Assembly: GCF_003627035.1 (NCBI RefSeq)
Contig: NZ_CP032626.1
Coordinates: forward strand, 558,001 to 622,000
Source: Apilactobacillus bombintestini
GTDB lineage: Bacteria; Bacillota; Bacilli; Lactobacillales; Lactobacillaceae
Direction: 5' to 3'
DNA length: 64,000 bases
Every line of letters begins with the position of its first letter. Within the stretch, counting starts at the first letter, position 1. Made by a program: the position numbers and the translations under genes. This document shows positions 18,123 through 26,810 of this stretch, piece by piece. The notes below the pieces were generated by a model, which had not been told where the DNA came from, made no database searches, and saw only the letters and a list, made by a program, of their open reading frames with translations.

Positions 18123-18754
18123 AAGATTGAATCACGATATAGGCCAACTACTTTACCCAAAACAGTTACTTTGTTTAAAATAATTGGGTCCATATTATCG
18201 TTTTCTGGTTGCAATCTGTAATGATCCTTTTCCTTAAAGAATCGTTTGCAGGTTGCTTCGTTATCTTCAGTCATAGCGATAACAATATCACCATTTTCTG
18301 CGGTGGATTGTTTTTTAACAATTACTTTATCACCATTTAATATTCCGATATTAATCATGCTTTCACCTTGAATGGTTAGCATAAAAATGTCACTGGAATT
18401 TTCATACTGATCGGGTAAAGAGAAATATTCGGATGTGTCTTCAACAGCTAGAATAGGTTCTCCGGCTGCAACAGTTCCAAGTACAGGAATTTTTCCAGGA
18501 TGTGAGTTTACACCCATTTTTTTCATACCAAGTTCGGTGATTTCTATCGCTCTTGGTTTTGCTGGATTTTTGACGATATATCCTTTTTTCTCTAATCTAC
18601 TTAAATGACCGTGAACAGTTGATGTTGATGATAAGCCAACAGCTTCACATATTTCTCTAACAGTTGGAGGATAACCTTGGTTGTTGATTCTTTTCCAAAT
18701 AAATTTTAAAATAGCTAATTGTTTAGAAGATTTTTCTTCTTTTGAAAAGGCCAT
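18119..18754 (-). CDS. lexA: SOS repressor LexA
   Basis: LexA represses DNA-damage genes and cleaves itself when stimulated by RecA filaments. The 211-residue protein has an N-terminal winged helix (residues 1-70), the Ala97-Gly98 cleavage site in GTVAAGEP, and the catalytic dyad Ser132 (QGESM) and Lys170, 38 residues apart as in the family. The start ATG lies behind ATGAGGTA. It is divergent from ynzC-yneF with a LexA box between, matching the Bacillus lexA/yneA-ynzC arrangement without yneA and yneB. The 3' end overlaps ndt by 4 bases. Confidence 0.96.
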   Translation of the reverse strand: MAFSKEEKSSKQLAILKFIWKRINNQGYPPTVREICEAVGLSSTSTVHGHLSRLEKKGYIVKNPAKPRAIEITELGMKKMGVNSHPGKIPVLGTVAAGEPILAVEDTSEYFSLPDQYENSSDIFMLTIQGESMINIGILNGDKVIVKKQSTAENGDIVIAMTEDNEATCKRFFKEKDHYRLQPENDNMDPIILNKVTVLGKVVGLYRDSIF

Positions 18755-18780
18755 ATGAATACCTCATTTCATCGTGTATA

Positions 18781-18809
18781 TTATCAATAATATAGCACAT
18801 AGTTAAAAT
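18781..18809 (+). promoter_or_regulatory. ynzC promoter, adjacent to LexA box
   Basis: TTATCA (18781-18786) and TAAAAT (18804-18809) have a 17-base spacer. The LexA box at 18811-18824 then covers the start of transcription, so LexA would repress both directions. Confidence 0.5.
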
Positions 18810-18824
18810 AAAAACAAATGTTCG
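18789..18824 (-). promoter_or_regulatory. lexA promoter with LexA (SOS) box
   Basis: Read on the minus strand, CGAACATTTGTTTT (18824-18811) matches the Gram-positive LexA box CGAAC-N4-GTTCG in its left half, with a weaker right half. The lexA -35 TTGTTT (18817-18812) lies inside it, followed after 17 bases by an extended -10, TGC-TATATT (TATATT at 18794-18789). This gives autorepression. Confidence 0.75.
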
Positions 18825-18840
18825 TAAGGAAGTGATATAA

Positions 18841-19092
18841 ATGTCAGAAGATCCAATTTTAAAGAAACTTATTCCTAGAATTAATGAGTTAGCTCATAAA
18901 GCTAAATCCGATGGATTAACCAAACAAGAAGAAGCTGAAAGAGCTGACCTTAGAAAAAAGTATTTGAAACGCTTTAAGGAAAACATGAGAAGCCAAATTG
19001 AAATGGTACAAGTGTACAACAAATCTGGAAAGGAAGTTACTCCAGAAAAAGTTAAAGATGTTCAAAGAAAGAAAGGTTTACGAGACGATTAA
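18841..19092 (+). CDS. ynzC: DUF896 family protein YnzC
   Basis: This small 83-residue, highly charged, helical protein matches the YnzC/UPF0291 (DUF896) family, for example INELAHKAKSDGLTKQEEAERADLRKKYLKRFKENMRSQI in parts, a helical hairpin. B. subtilis ynzC belongs to the LexA-controlled yneA operon; the LexA box here points the same way. The molecular function is unknown. Start ATG behind AAGGAAGTGA. yneF follows 70 bases after, before a shared terminator. Confidence 0.9.
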   Translation: MSEDPILKKLIPRINELAHKAKSDGLTKQEEAERADLRKKYLKRFKENMRSQIEMVQVYNKSGKEVTPEKVKDVQRKKGLRDD

Positions 19093-19162
19093 AACTTTTT
19101 TTGAATTTAGTAATTAATTTGTGTAAAATTAATTGTATAAAGTAATGGGAGGAGGAAAACCT

Positions 19163-19381
19163 ATGTCCACATTCTTATGGATTATTTTAGTTATCGTTGC
19201 CTTATTAGTAGGTGTAGCCGGTGGATTTTTCATGGCTCGTAAGTACATGGAAAAGTATTTAAAGGATAATCCCCCAATTAACAAGGATCAATTAAGAGCA
19301 ATGATGTTGCAAATGGGTCAAAAGCCTTCAGCTAAGAAACTAAACCAAATGATGAACAGCATGAAAGCTCATGCTAAATAA
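19163..19381 (+). CDS. yneF: YneF family small membrane protein
   Basis: This 72-residue protein of the UPF0154 family has one N-terminal transmembrane helix ([20 protein letters not shown], residues about 4-24) and a basic cytoplasmic tail with the family motif [21 protein letters not shown]. The ATG at 19163 is preceded by GGGAGGAGG at 19147-19155, ruling out an earlier in-frame start. It is downstream of ynzC. Function is unknown although the family is very widely conserved in Firmicutes. Confidence 0.92.
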   Translation: MSTFLWIILVIVALLVGVAGGFFMARKYMEKYLKDNPPINKDQLRAMMLQMGQKPSAKKLNQMMNSMKAHAK

Positions 19382-19382
19382 T

Positions 19383-19417
19383 AAAAAAGGACTTAAATTT
19401 GATTTAAGTCCTTTTTT
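19383..19417. terminator. Bidirectional terminator between yneF and plsC
   Basis: GGACTTAAAT (19389-19398) / ATTTAAGTCC (19402-19411) has an A run before and a T run after, so it serves both converging genes. Confidence 0.9.
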
Positions 19418-20047
19418 CTATTTATTTTTTTGCTTTGCAGGATCTACATAATGGAAACTAGGGTCAATTTCATCATCTAACTTATCAAAAGCATCTTGCA
19501 TTTGCTTTTCAATCATCTTTTGACCTTCCTCATTAATCTTTACATTCTTATCTAAATAAATGGGGTCACCAAAATTAATAATAGCATCTTTTCTTGAGAA
19601 TAATGTTTTAAAGGTTAAAGGTCCTTGATAAACAGCTGGAAGAAGAGGCTTCTTAGATAATTTAGCAATCAAAGTAGCTCCACCCTTTAAAGTTTGAGAA
19701 TGTCTAGTTCCAGAAGGGAAAATGATTAGTGATTTATCACTTTTTTGTAAAACTTTGACAGGTTCTTTAATAACAGATGGGCCTGGATTTTCTCTATCTA
19801 CGCTTAATACGTTTGCGTGTACTAAGATATATCTTAAAAAGGGATTTTTAAAAAGTTCTTTTTTTGCCATAAAAGCAAATTCTCTTGGACTTGCTGCTAG
19901 GGCGAAATACAAAGGATCAAACCATGTTCTGTGGGGTGCAACTAAAATGTAGTTACCTTCCGGAATCCTTTGCTTATTTTTAAATTTAGGCATTCCATTA
20001 ATTGGATACAAAATAATTCTTGCAAGTATCTTTAAAAAAGAATACAT
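19418..20047 (-). CDS. plsC: 1-acyl-sn-glycerol-3-phosphate acyltransferase
   Basis: PlsC-type acyltransferases convert lysophosphatidic acid to phosphatidic acid, the precursor used by CdsA in this window. The 209-residue protein has the HX4D motif APHRTWFD (His39, Asp44), the FPSGTRH motif near 110 in place of FPEGTR and an N-terminal hydrophobic segment. It is a single gene reading against yneF, with the shared terminator just after its stop. The Ser replacing Glu in the EGTR motif is a variation seen in many homologues; the exact acyl acceptor is inferred. Confidence 0.88.
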   Translation of the reverse strand: MYSFLKILARIILYPINGMPKFKNKQRIPEGNYILVAPHRTWFDPLYFALAASPREFAFMAKKELFKNPFLRYILVHANVLSVDRENPGPSVIKEPVKVLQKSDKSLIIFPSGTRHSQTLKGGATLIAKLSKKPLLPAVYQGPLTFKTLFSRKDAIINFGDPIYLDKNVKINEEGQKMIEKQMQDAFDKLDDEIDPSFHYVDPAKQKNK

Positions 20048-20132
20048 ACTATAAACTCCTCTCGTACTTTATAATTTAATAGTATTCTATTATCATTATA
20101 CTATGCAAGAAAAAATAAGGTAGGTTATTTCA

Positions 20133-20891
20133 TTGAATGATTTTTTGAAAGAAAATGAGCGAATTGATGAACTATATAGTAATGAAGTAAAGATTATACA
20201 AAATCCTAATGTATTCTCATTTTCCTTGGATGCTGTCCTGCTGGCTGAATTTGCAAAAGTGCCAGCTAAGGCTAAATCTAAGATTGTAGATTTGTGTGCT
20301 GGAAATGGTGCAGTAGGACTATTTATGTCACATAAGACACGTGGAAAAATAGTTGAAGTGGAGTTGCAGGATAAGTTAGCTGACATGGCTCAGAGAAGTG
20401 TCGAATTAAATGATTTAACAAATAAAATAACAATAGTAAACGACGATTTATCTAATGCATTTGAACATATAGATAAAGATTCAGTGGACATGATAACTTG
20501 TAATCCACCATATTTCCCTGATATAAAGAGTAGCAAAAAAAATCCTAATCCATATTTAGCTATTGCAAGACATGAAATAACCACTAATTTATCTTCAATA
20601 CTGGAAATTTGTGAAGGATTGTTAAAAACTAACGGTAAAGCGTTTTTTGTTTATAGACCAGATCGATTACCTGAGTTGATAAATGTGATGTCAGATCATC
20701 ATGTAATGCCTAAAAAGTTACAATTTGTATACCCAAGAATGGGAAAAGACGCAAATATAGTACTAATTGAAGGCATAAAGAGCGGCAAAAAGGGTGGCTT
20801 AAAAGTTTTACCACCAATTTATGTATATAAAGAAAATTCAAATGAATATACTAGTTATATAAGGGAAGTACTCTATGGAAAAAACAAATAA
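20133..20891 (+). CDS. tRNA1(Val) A37 N6-methyltransferase family protein
   Basis: This is a 252-residue Rossmann-fold SAM methyltransferase of the YabB/TrmN6 type. The SAM loop VDLCAGNGAVGLF and the catalytic CNPPYFPD motif of N6-adenine methyltransferases are clear, as is the early NVFSFSLDAVLLAEF. It starts at TTG 20133 behind AAGGTAGG, with no ATG in a suitable position. The last 17 bases overlap the next gene, a GIY-YIG protein, which is the conserved yabB-yazA pairing of Firmicutes. The tRNA target is inferred from the family. Confidence 0.88.
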   Translation: MNDFLKENERIDELYSNEVKIIQNPNVFSFSLDAVLLAEFAKVPAKAKSKIVDLCAGNGAVGLFMSHKTRGKIVEVELQDKLADMAQRSVELNDLTNKITIVNDDLSNAFEHIDKDSVDMITCNPPYFPDIKSSKKNPNPYLAIARHEITTNLSSILEICEGLLKTNGKAFFVYRPDRLPELINVMSDHHVMPKKLQFVYPRMGKDANIVLIEGIKSGKKGGLKVLPPIYVYKENSNEYTSYIREVLYGKNK

Positions 20892-21165
20892 TTATTTTAT
20901 GTATGTTTTATTGTGTGGAGATAACTCCTTGTATGGTGGCTTTACCACTGATTTAAAGCATCGGCTTAAGCAGCATCAAACTGGAAAAGGTGCAAAATAT
21001 ACAAAATCTCACTTACCAGTAAAAATGATATTTTCTAAACAATTTGATACTAAGCATGATGCATTGAGTGCAGAATATCATTTTAAACATCAAAGTAGGA
21101 AAAAGAAGATTGAATATTTAATCGAACAAGGAATTAATGTTAAACAATATGGCTTAAAAGTTTAA
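20875..21165 (+). CDS. yazA: GIY-YIG domain protein YazA (UPF0213)
   Basis: This 96-residue protein is a single GIY-YIG nuclease-fold domain (MYVLLCGDNSLYGGFTTDLKHRLKQH in parts), with YVLLC and LYGGFT as the two signature strands, the arginine at about position 30 and Glu near residue 67 (SAEYHFK). Standalone GIY-YIG proteins of this family have no settled role, and nuclease activity is uncertain. It overlaps the upstream methyltransferase gene by 17 bases, indicating translational coupling. Confidence 0.9.
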   Translation: MEKTNNYFMYVLLCGDNSLYGGFTTDLKHRLKQHQTGKGAKYTKSHLPVKMIFSKQFDTKHDALSAEYHFKHQSRKKKIEYLIEQGINVKQYGLKV

Positions 21166-21179
21166 GAATCATTATAAAA

Positions 21180-21188
21180 TGTTATAAT
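21180..21188 (+). promoter_or_regulatory. D-lactate dehydrogenase extended -10 promoter
   Basis: TGT-TATAAT (TATAAT 21183-21188) is an extended -10 element; the -35 region is weak (TTTAAG). Confidence 0.55.
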
Positions 21189-21225
21189 GAATTCGATAGA
21201 TGAATTTGTATTGGAGGTTTCTAAA

Positions 21226-22224
21226 TTGAAAATTATTGCTTATGGAATCAGAAATGATGAAAAGCCATTCTTAGAAGAATGGAAACAAAACAATCCGGAA
21301 GTGGAAGTAAAAGTTGAAACCAAACTTCTAGATTCATCAACAGTAGACGAAGCTAAAGGCTTTGATGGTGTTGTTGCATACCAACAAAAACCATATACTG
21401 CTGAAATCTTAGACAAATTAGGTGAATTTGGTATTAAGTCACTTTCTCTACGTAACGTTGGTGTTGATAACGTTGATGCTGATGCTGCTAAGAGAAACAA
21501 CATTACTGTAACTAATGTTCCTGCTTACTCACCAAATGCTATTGCTGAATTAGCAATCACAGAAATTATGCGTTTACTAAGAAACACTAAACGCTTTGAA
21601 GATAAGCAACGTTCTGGTGACTTAAGATGGGCTCCAGAAATTGCTGAAGAATTAAACAAGAAGACTGTTGGTGTTCTTGGTACAGGTAGAATTGGTCGTG
21701 TACTTATCGACATCTGCCGTGGATTTGGTGCTAAGGTAATTGGTTACGATCCATTTAGAAACCCTGAATTGGACAAACAAGGTATCTATGTTGATACACC
21801 TGATGAATTATTCAAACAATCAGATATTATTTCTTTACATGCTCCAGCTGTAAAGGAAAATGAACACATCGTTAATGAACACACATTATCATTAATGAAA
21901 GATGGTTCATACATTATCAACGCTGCTAGAGGTTCACTAGTTGATACTGATGCATTAATTAAGGCATTAGATAGTGGCAAATTAGCAGGTGCTGCATTAG
22001 ATACTTACGAAGATGAAGTTGGTGTATTTAACGTTAACTTCGATAGCTTCGATGATATCTCAGACGACAGATTAAAGAACTTAATGAAACGTGACAATGT
22101 TTTAGTAAGTCCACACATTGCTTTCTACACTAAGACAGCTGTTAAGAACATGGTTCAATTATCAATGGATGCCAACCGTGACTTAATTAACACTGGTAAA
22201 TCAGATAAAATTGTTGAACTTTAA
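21226..22224 (+). CDS. ldhD: D-lactate dehydrogenase (D-2-hydroxyacid dehydrogenase)
   Basis: This enzyme reduces pyruvate to D-lactate and reoxidises NADH at the end of lactic fermentation. The start is TTG 21226, 8 bases after GGAGG (21213-21217), giving a 333-residue protein that begins MKIIAYGIRNDEKPF, the length and start of Lactobacillus D-LDH. The NAD motif GVLGTGRIG, the catalytic Arg in NAARGSLVDT, the Glu in YEDEVGVF and the His in SPHIAFYTK are all present. YQQ and LRNVGVDN are typical substrate-pocket segments. Codon bias is strong, so it is well expressed. It is monocistronic. Confidence 0.94.
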   Translation: MKIIAYGIRNDEKPFLEEWKQNNPEVEVKVETKLLDSSTVDEAKGFDGVVAYQQKPYTAEILDKLGEFGIKSLSLRNVGVDNVDADAAKRNNITVTNVPAYSPNAIAELAITEIMRLLRNTKRFEDKQRSGDLRWAPEIAEELNKKTVGVLGTGRIGRVLIDICRGFGAKVIGYDPFRNPELDKQGIYVDTPDELFKQSDIISLHAPAVKENEHIVNEHTLSLMKDGSYIINAARGSLVDTDALIKALDSGKLAGAALDTYEDEVGVFNVNFDSFDDISDDRLKNLMKRDNVLVSPHIAFYTKTAVKNMVQLSMDANRDLINTGKSDKIVEL

Positions 22225-22231
22225 TTTTCTC

Positions 22232-22260
22232 TTGATTATTTAGAAAGTTTAAGATACAAT
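22232..22260 (+). promoter_or_regulatory. rpsB promoter
   Basis: TTGATT (22232-22237) and TACAAT (22255-22260) have a 17-base spacer, predicting a leader of about 115 bases. Confidence 0.65.
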
Positions 22261-22266
22261 AATATT

Positions 22267-22371
22267 CGGTATTTATTACCAATTCACACCTGACGCGATA
22301 GATTAGACGGTGCTTTTAAATAAGTTTCTGATCTATGAGACCGTTAGGGAGGAAAAAACTATTTTTGGAGG
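22267..22371 (+). promoter_or_regulatory. Structured rpsB leader, candidate S2 autoregulatory element
   Basis: A small hairpin GGTA-loop-TACC (22268-22280) precedes a long one. Its outer stem is CCTGACG (22289-22295) / CGTTAGG (22342-22348), and its inner stem is ATAGATTAGA (22298-22307) / TCTGATCTAT (22327-22336). The outer stem overlaps an AGGGAGG ribosome-binding-like sequence at 22346-22352, upstream of the true GGAGGG at 22366-22371. Ribosomal protein S2 commonly represses its own mRNA, but the ligand here is inferred. Confidence 0.5.
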
Positions 22372-22380
22372 GCTATTAAC

Positions 22381-23127
22381 ATGGCTGTTATTTCTATGAA
22401 ACAATTACTAGAAGCTGGTGTACATTTTGGTCACCAAACTCGTCGTTGGAATCCTAAGATGAAGAAATACATCTTTACCCAACGTAACGGTATTTACATT
22501 ATCGATTTACAAAAGACTGTAAAGATGATTGATAGTGCATACAACTACATGAAGGATGAAGCTGCTAAGGGCGCTGTTGTACTATTTGTTGGTACTAAGA
22601 AGCAAGCACAAGATTCAATCCAAGAAGAAGCTGAACGCGCTGGTCAATTTTACGTTAACCATCGTTGGTTAGGTGGAACTTTAACTAACTGGGATACTAT
22701 TCAAAAACGTATCAACTACTTAAAGGATCTTAAGAAGATGGCAGAAGATGGCACTTTCGAAAGATTACCTAAGAAGGAAGTTTCTCTTCTAAAGAAGAAG
22801 ACTGACAAGCTTGAAAAATTCCTTGGTGGTATTGAAGATATGCCTAAGGTTCCAGATGTTATGTTTGTTGTTGATCCTCGTAAAGAACAAATTGCTGTTC
22901 ACGAAGCTCACAAACTAAACATTCCTATCGTTGCTATGGTTGATACTAACACTGATCCTGATGACATTGATGTTATTATTCCATCAAACGATGACGCTAT
23001 TCGTGCCGTTCGTTTAATTACTTCTAAGATGGCTGATGCTATCATCGAAGGTAACCAAGGTGAAGAAAACGTTAGCGAAAAGACTTTTGAAAACGCTGAT
23101 GAAAAAAATGAAAGTGAAGACAAATAA
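22381..23127 (+). CDS. rpsB: 30S ribosomal protein S2
   Basis: S2 is a late-assembling small-subunit protein. The 248-residue product starts [33 protein letters not shown] in parts and contains [18 protein letters not shown] and the C-terminal [23 protein letters not shown], all family signatures. Strong codon bias fits high expression. It is paired with tsf, as in nearly all bacteria, but a strong terminator lies between the two genes. Confidence 0.97.
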   Translation: MAVISMKQLLEAGVHFGHQTRRWNPKMKKYIFTQRNGIYIIDLQKTVKMIDSAYNYMKDEAAKGAVVLFVGTKKQAQDSIQEEAERAGQFYVNHRWLGGTLTNWDTIQKRINYLKDLKKMAEDGTFERLPKKEVSLLKKKTDKLEKFLGGIEDMPKVPDVMFVVDPRKEQIAVHEAHKLNIPIVAMVDTNTDPDDIDVIIPSNDDAIRAVRLITSKMADAIIEGNQGEENVSEKTFENADEKNESEDK

Positions 23128-23159
23128 TATTTTAATATATTAACTTGTTTGAACACTTA

Positions 23160-23211
23160 GGCTGACTCATGTTTTTGGACCGATAAGGCCTGGGATGAGT
23201 CGGCCTTTTTT
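23160..23211 (+). terminator. Terminator between rpsB and tsf
   Basis: GGCTGACTCAT (23160-23170) / ATGAGTCGGCC (23195-23205) with one G-T pair and a 24-base loop is followed by T residues. tsf begins only 31 bases on, so read-through probably sets the S2 to EF-Ts ratio. Confidence 0.85.
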
Positions 23212-23241
23212 ATTGATAAGAATAATAAGGAGGCCATTAAA

Positions 23242-24117
23242 ATGGCAAAAATTACTGCTGCTCAAGTAAAGAATTTACGTGACAAGACAAGTGTAGGTAT
23301 GATGGACGCTAAGAAAGCTTTAGTTGCTTCAGATGGTGACGAAAAGAAAGCTCTTGAATTCCTACGTGAAAAAGGTATTGCAAAGGCTCAAAAGAAGAGT
23401 GACAAAGTTGCTGCCGCTGGTTTAACACGTGTTGTTGAAAACGGAAACGACGCTGCTATCGTTGAAGTTAATGCTGAAACTGACTTCGTTTCAGGTAACG
23501 ATGACTTTAAGAACTTAATTGACTTAATTGCTGCTAAGATTCTTGAAGCAAAACCTGCAAACGTTGAAGAAGCTTTAGCTTTAGATGTTGATGGTGAAAC
23601 TATTAATGATAAAATCATTAACACTACTCAAATCACTGGTGAAAAGATTACTCTACGTCGTTTCACTGTTCTTACAAAAGGTGACGACGAAAGCTTTGGT
23701 TACTACTTACACAACCAAGGTTTAATCGGTGCTTTAGTACAAGTTAAGAATGCTGATGAAACTGTTGCTAAACATGTTGCTATGCACGTTGCTGCAACTA
23801 AGCCAGAATACTTAACTAAAGACGATGTTCCAAGTGACAGATTAGCTTCTGAAAAGGAAACATTGAAGAAGGAAGCTCTAAACGAAGGTAAACCTGAAAA
23901 GATTGTTGAAAAGATGGTTGAAGGTCGTTTACACAAATTCTTATCTGAAATTTGTTTAGCTGATCAAGAATTCGTTATGGATTCTGACAAGACTGTAGCT
24001 GAATACGTAAAGGACAATGGCGGTGAATTATCTGCATTTGTTCGTTACGAAGTTGGTGAAGGTATTGAAAAACAAGAACAAAGCTTTGTTGACGAAGTAA
24101 ACAGTCAAATTAAATAA
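23242..24117 (+). CDS. tsf: Translation elongation factor Ts
   Basis: EF-Ts is the guanine nucleotide exchange factor for EF-Tu. The 291-residue protein starts with a UBA-like domain (VKNLRDKTSVGMMDAKKAL), followed by the TDFVSGNDDF motif that contacts EF-Tu and two core subdomains (HVAAT, CLADQEFVMD). It starts at ATG behind AAGGAGG, downstream of rpsB and an intervening terminator, with no obvious promoter in the 31-base gap. It is therefore probably expressed by read-through from rpsB. Confidence 0.97.
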   Translation: MAKITAAQVKNLRDKTSVGMMDAKKALVASDGDEKKALEFLREKGIAKAQKKSDKVAAAGLTRVVENGNDAAIVEVNAETDFVSGNDDFKNLIDLIAAKILEAKPANVEEALALDVDGETINDKIINTTQITGEKITLRRFTVLTKGDDESFGYYLHNQGLIGALVQVKNADETVAKHVAMHVAATKPEYLTKDDVPSDRLASEKETLKKEALNEGKPEKIVEKMVEGRLHKFLSEICLADQEFVMDSDKTVAEYVKDNGGELSAFVRYEVGEGIEKQEQSFVDEVNSQIK

Positions 24118-24123
24118 AAAATT

Positions 24124-24152
24124 AAAAGGATACTTAAAAGTATCCTTTTTTT
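24124..24152 (+). terminator. tsf terminator
   Basis: GGATACT (24128-24134) / AGTATCC (24139-24145), extended by A-T pairs, is followed by seven T residues. Confidence 0.88.
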
Positions 24153-24209
24153 ATACATATTTTCAATTAAATTAATTGTACTTATAATCTGTTTTTACTT
24201 TCTATATTA

Positions 24210-24218
24210 TGCTAAAAT
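24210..24218 (+). promoter_or_regulatory. pyrH extended -10 promoter
   Basis: TGC-TAAAAT (TAAAAT 24213-24218) is an extended -10; the -35 region TGTTTT at 24190-24195 is weak. Confidence 0.4.
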
Positions 24219-24243
24219 TAAGGTAATGATTATGACTATGTAA

Positions 24244-24981
<738 letters not shown>

Positions 24982-24984
24982 GAA

Positions 24985-25548
24985 ATGGCAAGTCAAAAGG
25001 AAATTTTAGATAACGCTAAATCAAAAATGCAAAAATCAATTGCATCATTAAGAAAAGAATTAGCTACTATCAGAGCAGGACGTGCTAATTCAAGTTTACT
25101 AAATGGTGTTCAAGTAGAATATTACGGTGTACCAACTCCATTAAATCAAATTGCTTCTATAACTGTCCCAGAAGCAAGAGTTATTATGGTTAGCCCATAT
25201 GACAAGAGTGCTTTAGACAATATTGAAAAAGGTATTCTAGAAGCTGATATTGGAATTAATCCTGCTAATGATGGTGACAATATTAGATTAGTAGTCCCAC
25301 AATTGACTGAAGAACGTAGAAAAGAAGTTTCTAAGAAGGTTAAGGCTACTGGAGAACAAGGTAAAGTTGCTATCAGAAATGTTCGTAGAGAAGCTATGGA
25401 CGCCGTTAAAAAGGGTAACAAGGATGACGAATTTAGTGATGATGTAGCTCATGATCTTGAAAACCGTGTACAAAAATTAACTGATGACCAAATCAAAGAA
25501 TTAGAATCAGTTGTAGATGATAAAGAACAAGAAGTAATGAACGGATAA
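24985..25548 (+). CDS. frr: Ribosome recycling factor
   Basis: RRF splits the post-termination ribosome with EF-G. The 187-residue protein has the three-helix bundle with LRKELATIRAGRANSSLL and the beta domain VEYYGVPTPLNQIASI, PLTEERRKE-like QLTEERRKEVSKK and RNVRREAMD. All conserved elements are present. It is co-transcribed with pyrH. In many lactobacilli uppS follows directly; here an unrecognised gene intervenes. Confidence 0.97.
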   Translation: MASQKEILDNAKSKMQKSIASLRKELATIRAGRANSSLLNGVQVEYYGVPTPLNQIASITVPEARVIMVSPYDKSALDNIEKGILEADIGINPANDGDNIRLVVPQLTEERRKEVSKKVKATGEQGKVAIRNVRREAMDAVKKGNKDDEFSDDVAHDLENRVQKLTDDQIKELESVVDDKEQEVMNG

Positions 25549-25572
25549 TATTAATTTAGGAGGAGCCACAAT

Positions 25573-25971
25573 ATGCAAGAAAAAGAAGTCACTCCAGGTA
25601 CTGAAGAATTTGGAAAAATGGTCTTCAAATTAAATGGAGACATGAATGACGATACCAAAGGTGCTCTAGCATACAATGGTAATCAACTGGAAGAAATTCA
25701 AGATGGTGTTTTCGTAATGCCAGTATTTGTTACTGATAAATTTAATCTTTTCTTGATTGTTTCTAAGTTAATTGAAAATGATTGGATTGTTGCATTTACT
25801 CAAGCAACTATTGAAAATGAAACAGAAGTTACTGATTTAAGTGATCCAATTCCTACTGGAAAAGGTTTAAATATGTTAGGTGAACAAAGTGCTGCTGATG
25901 CTAATCAATTACTAAAGTATTTTGAAACTTTAGCTGATAGTAATCGTGGTGAATGGAGATTAATCCAATAA
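25573..25971 (+). CDS. Unrecognised acidic protein between frr and uppS
   Basis: I do not recognise this gene. It encodes a 132-residue acidic protein with a mixed strand and helix pattern, no cysteine, no signal peptide and no clear membrane helix; the KFNLFLIVSKLIENDWIVAF segment is hydrophobic but broken by charges. A textbook AGGAGG (25559-25564) precedes the ATG, and codon use matches its neighbours, so it is likely expressed with pyrH-frr, 24 bases after frr. A weak terminator follows it. A role linked to translation or cell-envelope lipid synthesis would be guesswork from the neighbours. Confidence 0.8.
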   Translation: MQEKEVTPGTEEFGKMVFKLNGDMNDDTKGALAYNGNQLEEIQDGVFVMPVFVTDKFNLFLIVSKLIENDWIVAFTQATIENETEVTDLSDPIPTGKGLNMLGEQSAADANQLLKYFETLADSNRGEWRLIQ

Positions 25972-25988
25972 AATAAACTTTATGAGTA

Positions 25989-26018
25989 AGGGTGAGGATT
26001 TATTCTCATCCTTTATTT
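25989..26018 (+). terminator. Weak terminator before uppS
   Basis: GGGTGAG (about 25990-25996) / CTCATCC with one G-T pair and an A-T extension is followed by TTTATTTG. The T tract is poor, so read-through into uppS is likely. Confidence 0.55.
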
Positions 26019-26037
26019 GTATAAAATAGGTGGTATT

Positions 26038-26796
26038 ATGTTTAAATTTAAGAAAAAGGCGAATGTGCAGTTAGATACAAACAACATTCCCAATCATATA
26101 GCTATTATTATGGACGGTAACGGTCGTTGGGCTCAAAAAAGACATCTACCAAGAATTGCTGGACATAAGCAAGGTATGAATGTAGTTAAAAAAATAACTA
26201 AATCAGCAAGTGATTTGGGTGTTAAAGTATTAACTTTGTACGCATTTTCTACAGAAAATTGGAAAAGACCAGATCAAGAAGTTAATTATTTGATGAGTCT
26301 TCCAGAGAAATTTTTTAATACATTTGTTCCTGATTTAGTGAAGAATAATGTGAAGGTAAACGTTATGGGATACACTGATATGCTTCCTAAATCAACACAA
26401 AAAGCAATTAATGATGCCATTGAAGACACAAAAGATTGTACAGGAATGATTTTAAATTTTGCGTTGAACTATGGTAGCCAAGATGAAATAGTTACAGCAG
26501 TTCAAAAAATATCACAAAAAGTGGTCGATGGTGAACTATCTGTTAGTGATATTTCTAAGAAGACTGTTGATAATAATTTAATGACTGCGGATTTAAATGA
26601 ATTTGCTAACCCTGATTTGTTAATTAGAACTAGTGGTGAAGAAAGATTATCCAATTTTCTACTATGGCAATTGGCTTACAGTGAATTTGTTTTCGATGAT
26701 ACTATGTGGCCTGATTTCACTGATGAAAGCTTAAAAAAGTGTATTAGTGAATTTCAACAAAGACATCGTCGTTTTGGTGGATTAAAAAACAAGTAA
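26038..26796 (+). CDS. uppS: Isoprenyl transferase (undecaprenyl diphosphate synthase)
   Basis: This cis-prenyltransferase builds undecaprenyl diphosphate, the lipid carrier for peptidoglycan and teichoic acids. The 252-residue protein has the signature IIMDGNGRWA, the AGHKQGM motif, TLYAFSTENWKRP and the C-terminal LIRTSGEERLSNFLLWQ. The ATG at 26038 follows AGGTGG; an upstream in-frame start at 26017 lies within the preceding terminator and is unlikely. It is followed 14 bases on by cdsA, the usual uppS-cdsA-rseP-proS order. Confidence 0.95.
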   Translation: MFKFKKKANVQLDTNNIPNHIAIIMDGNGRWAQKRHLPRIAGHKQGMNVVKKITKSASDLGVKVLTLYAFSTENWKRPDQEVNYLMSLPEKFFNTFVPDLVKNNVKVNVMGYTDMLPKSTQKAINDAIEDTKDCTGMILNFALNYGSQDEIVTAVQKISQKVVDGELSVSDISKKTVDNNLMTADLNEFANPDLLIRTSGEERLSNFLLWQLAYSEFVFDDTMWPDFTDESLKKCISEFQQRHRRFGGLKNK

Positions 26797-26810
26797 TTTA
26801 GGAGAATAAT

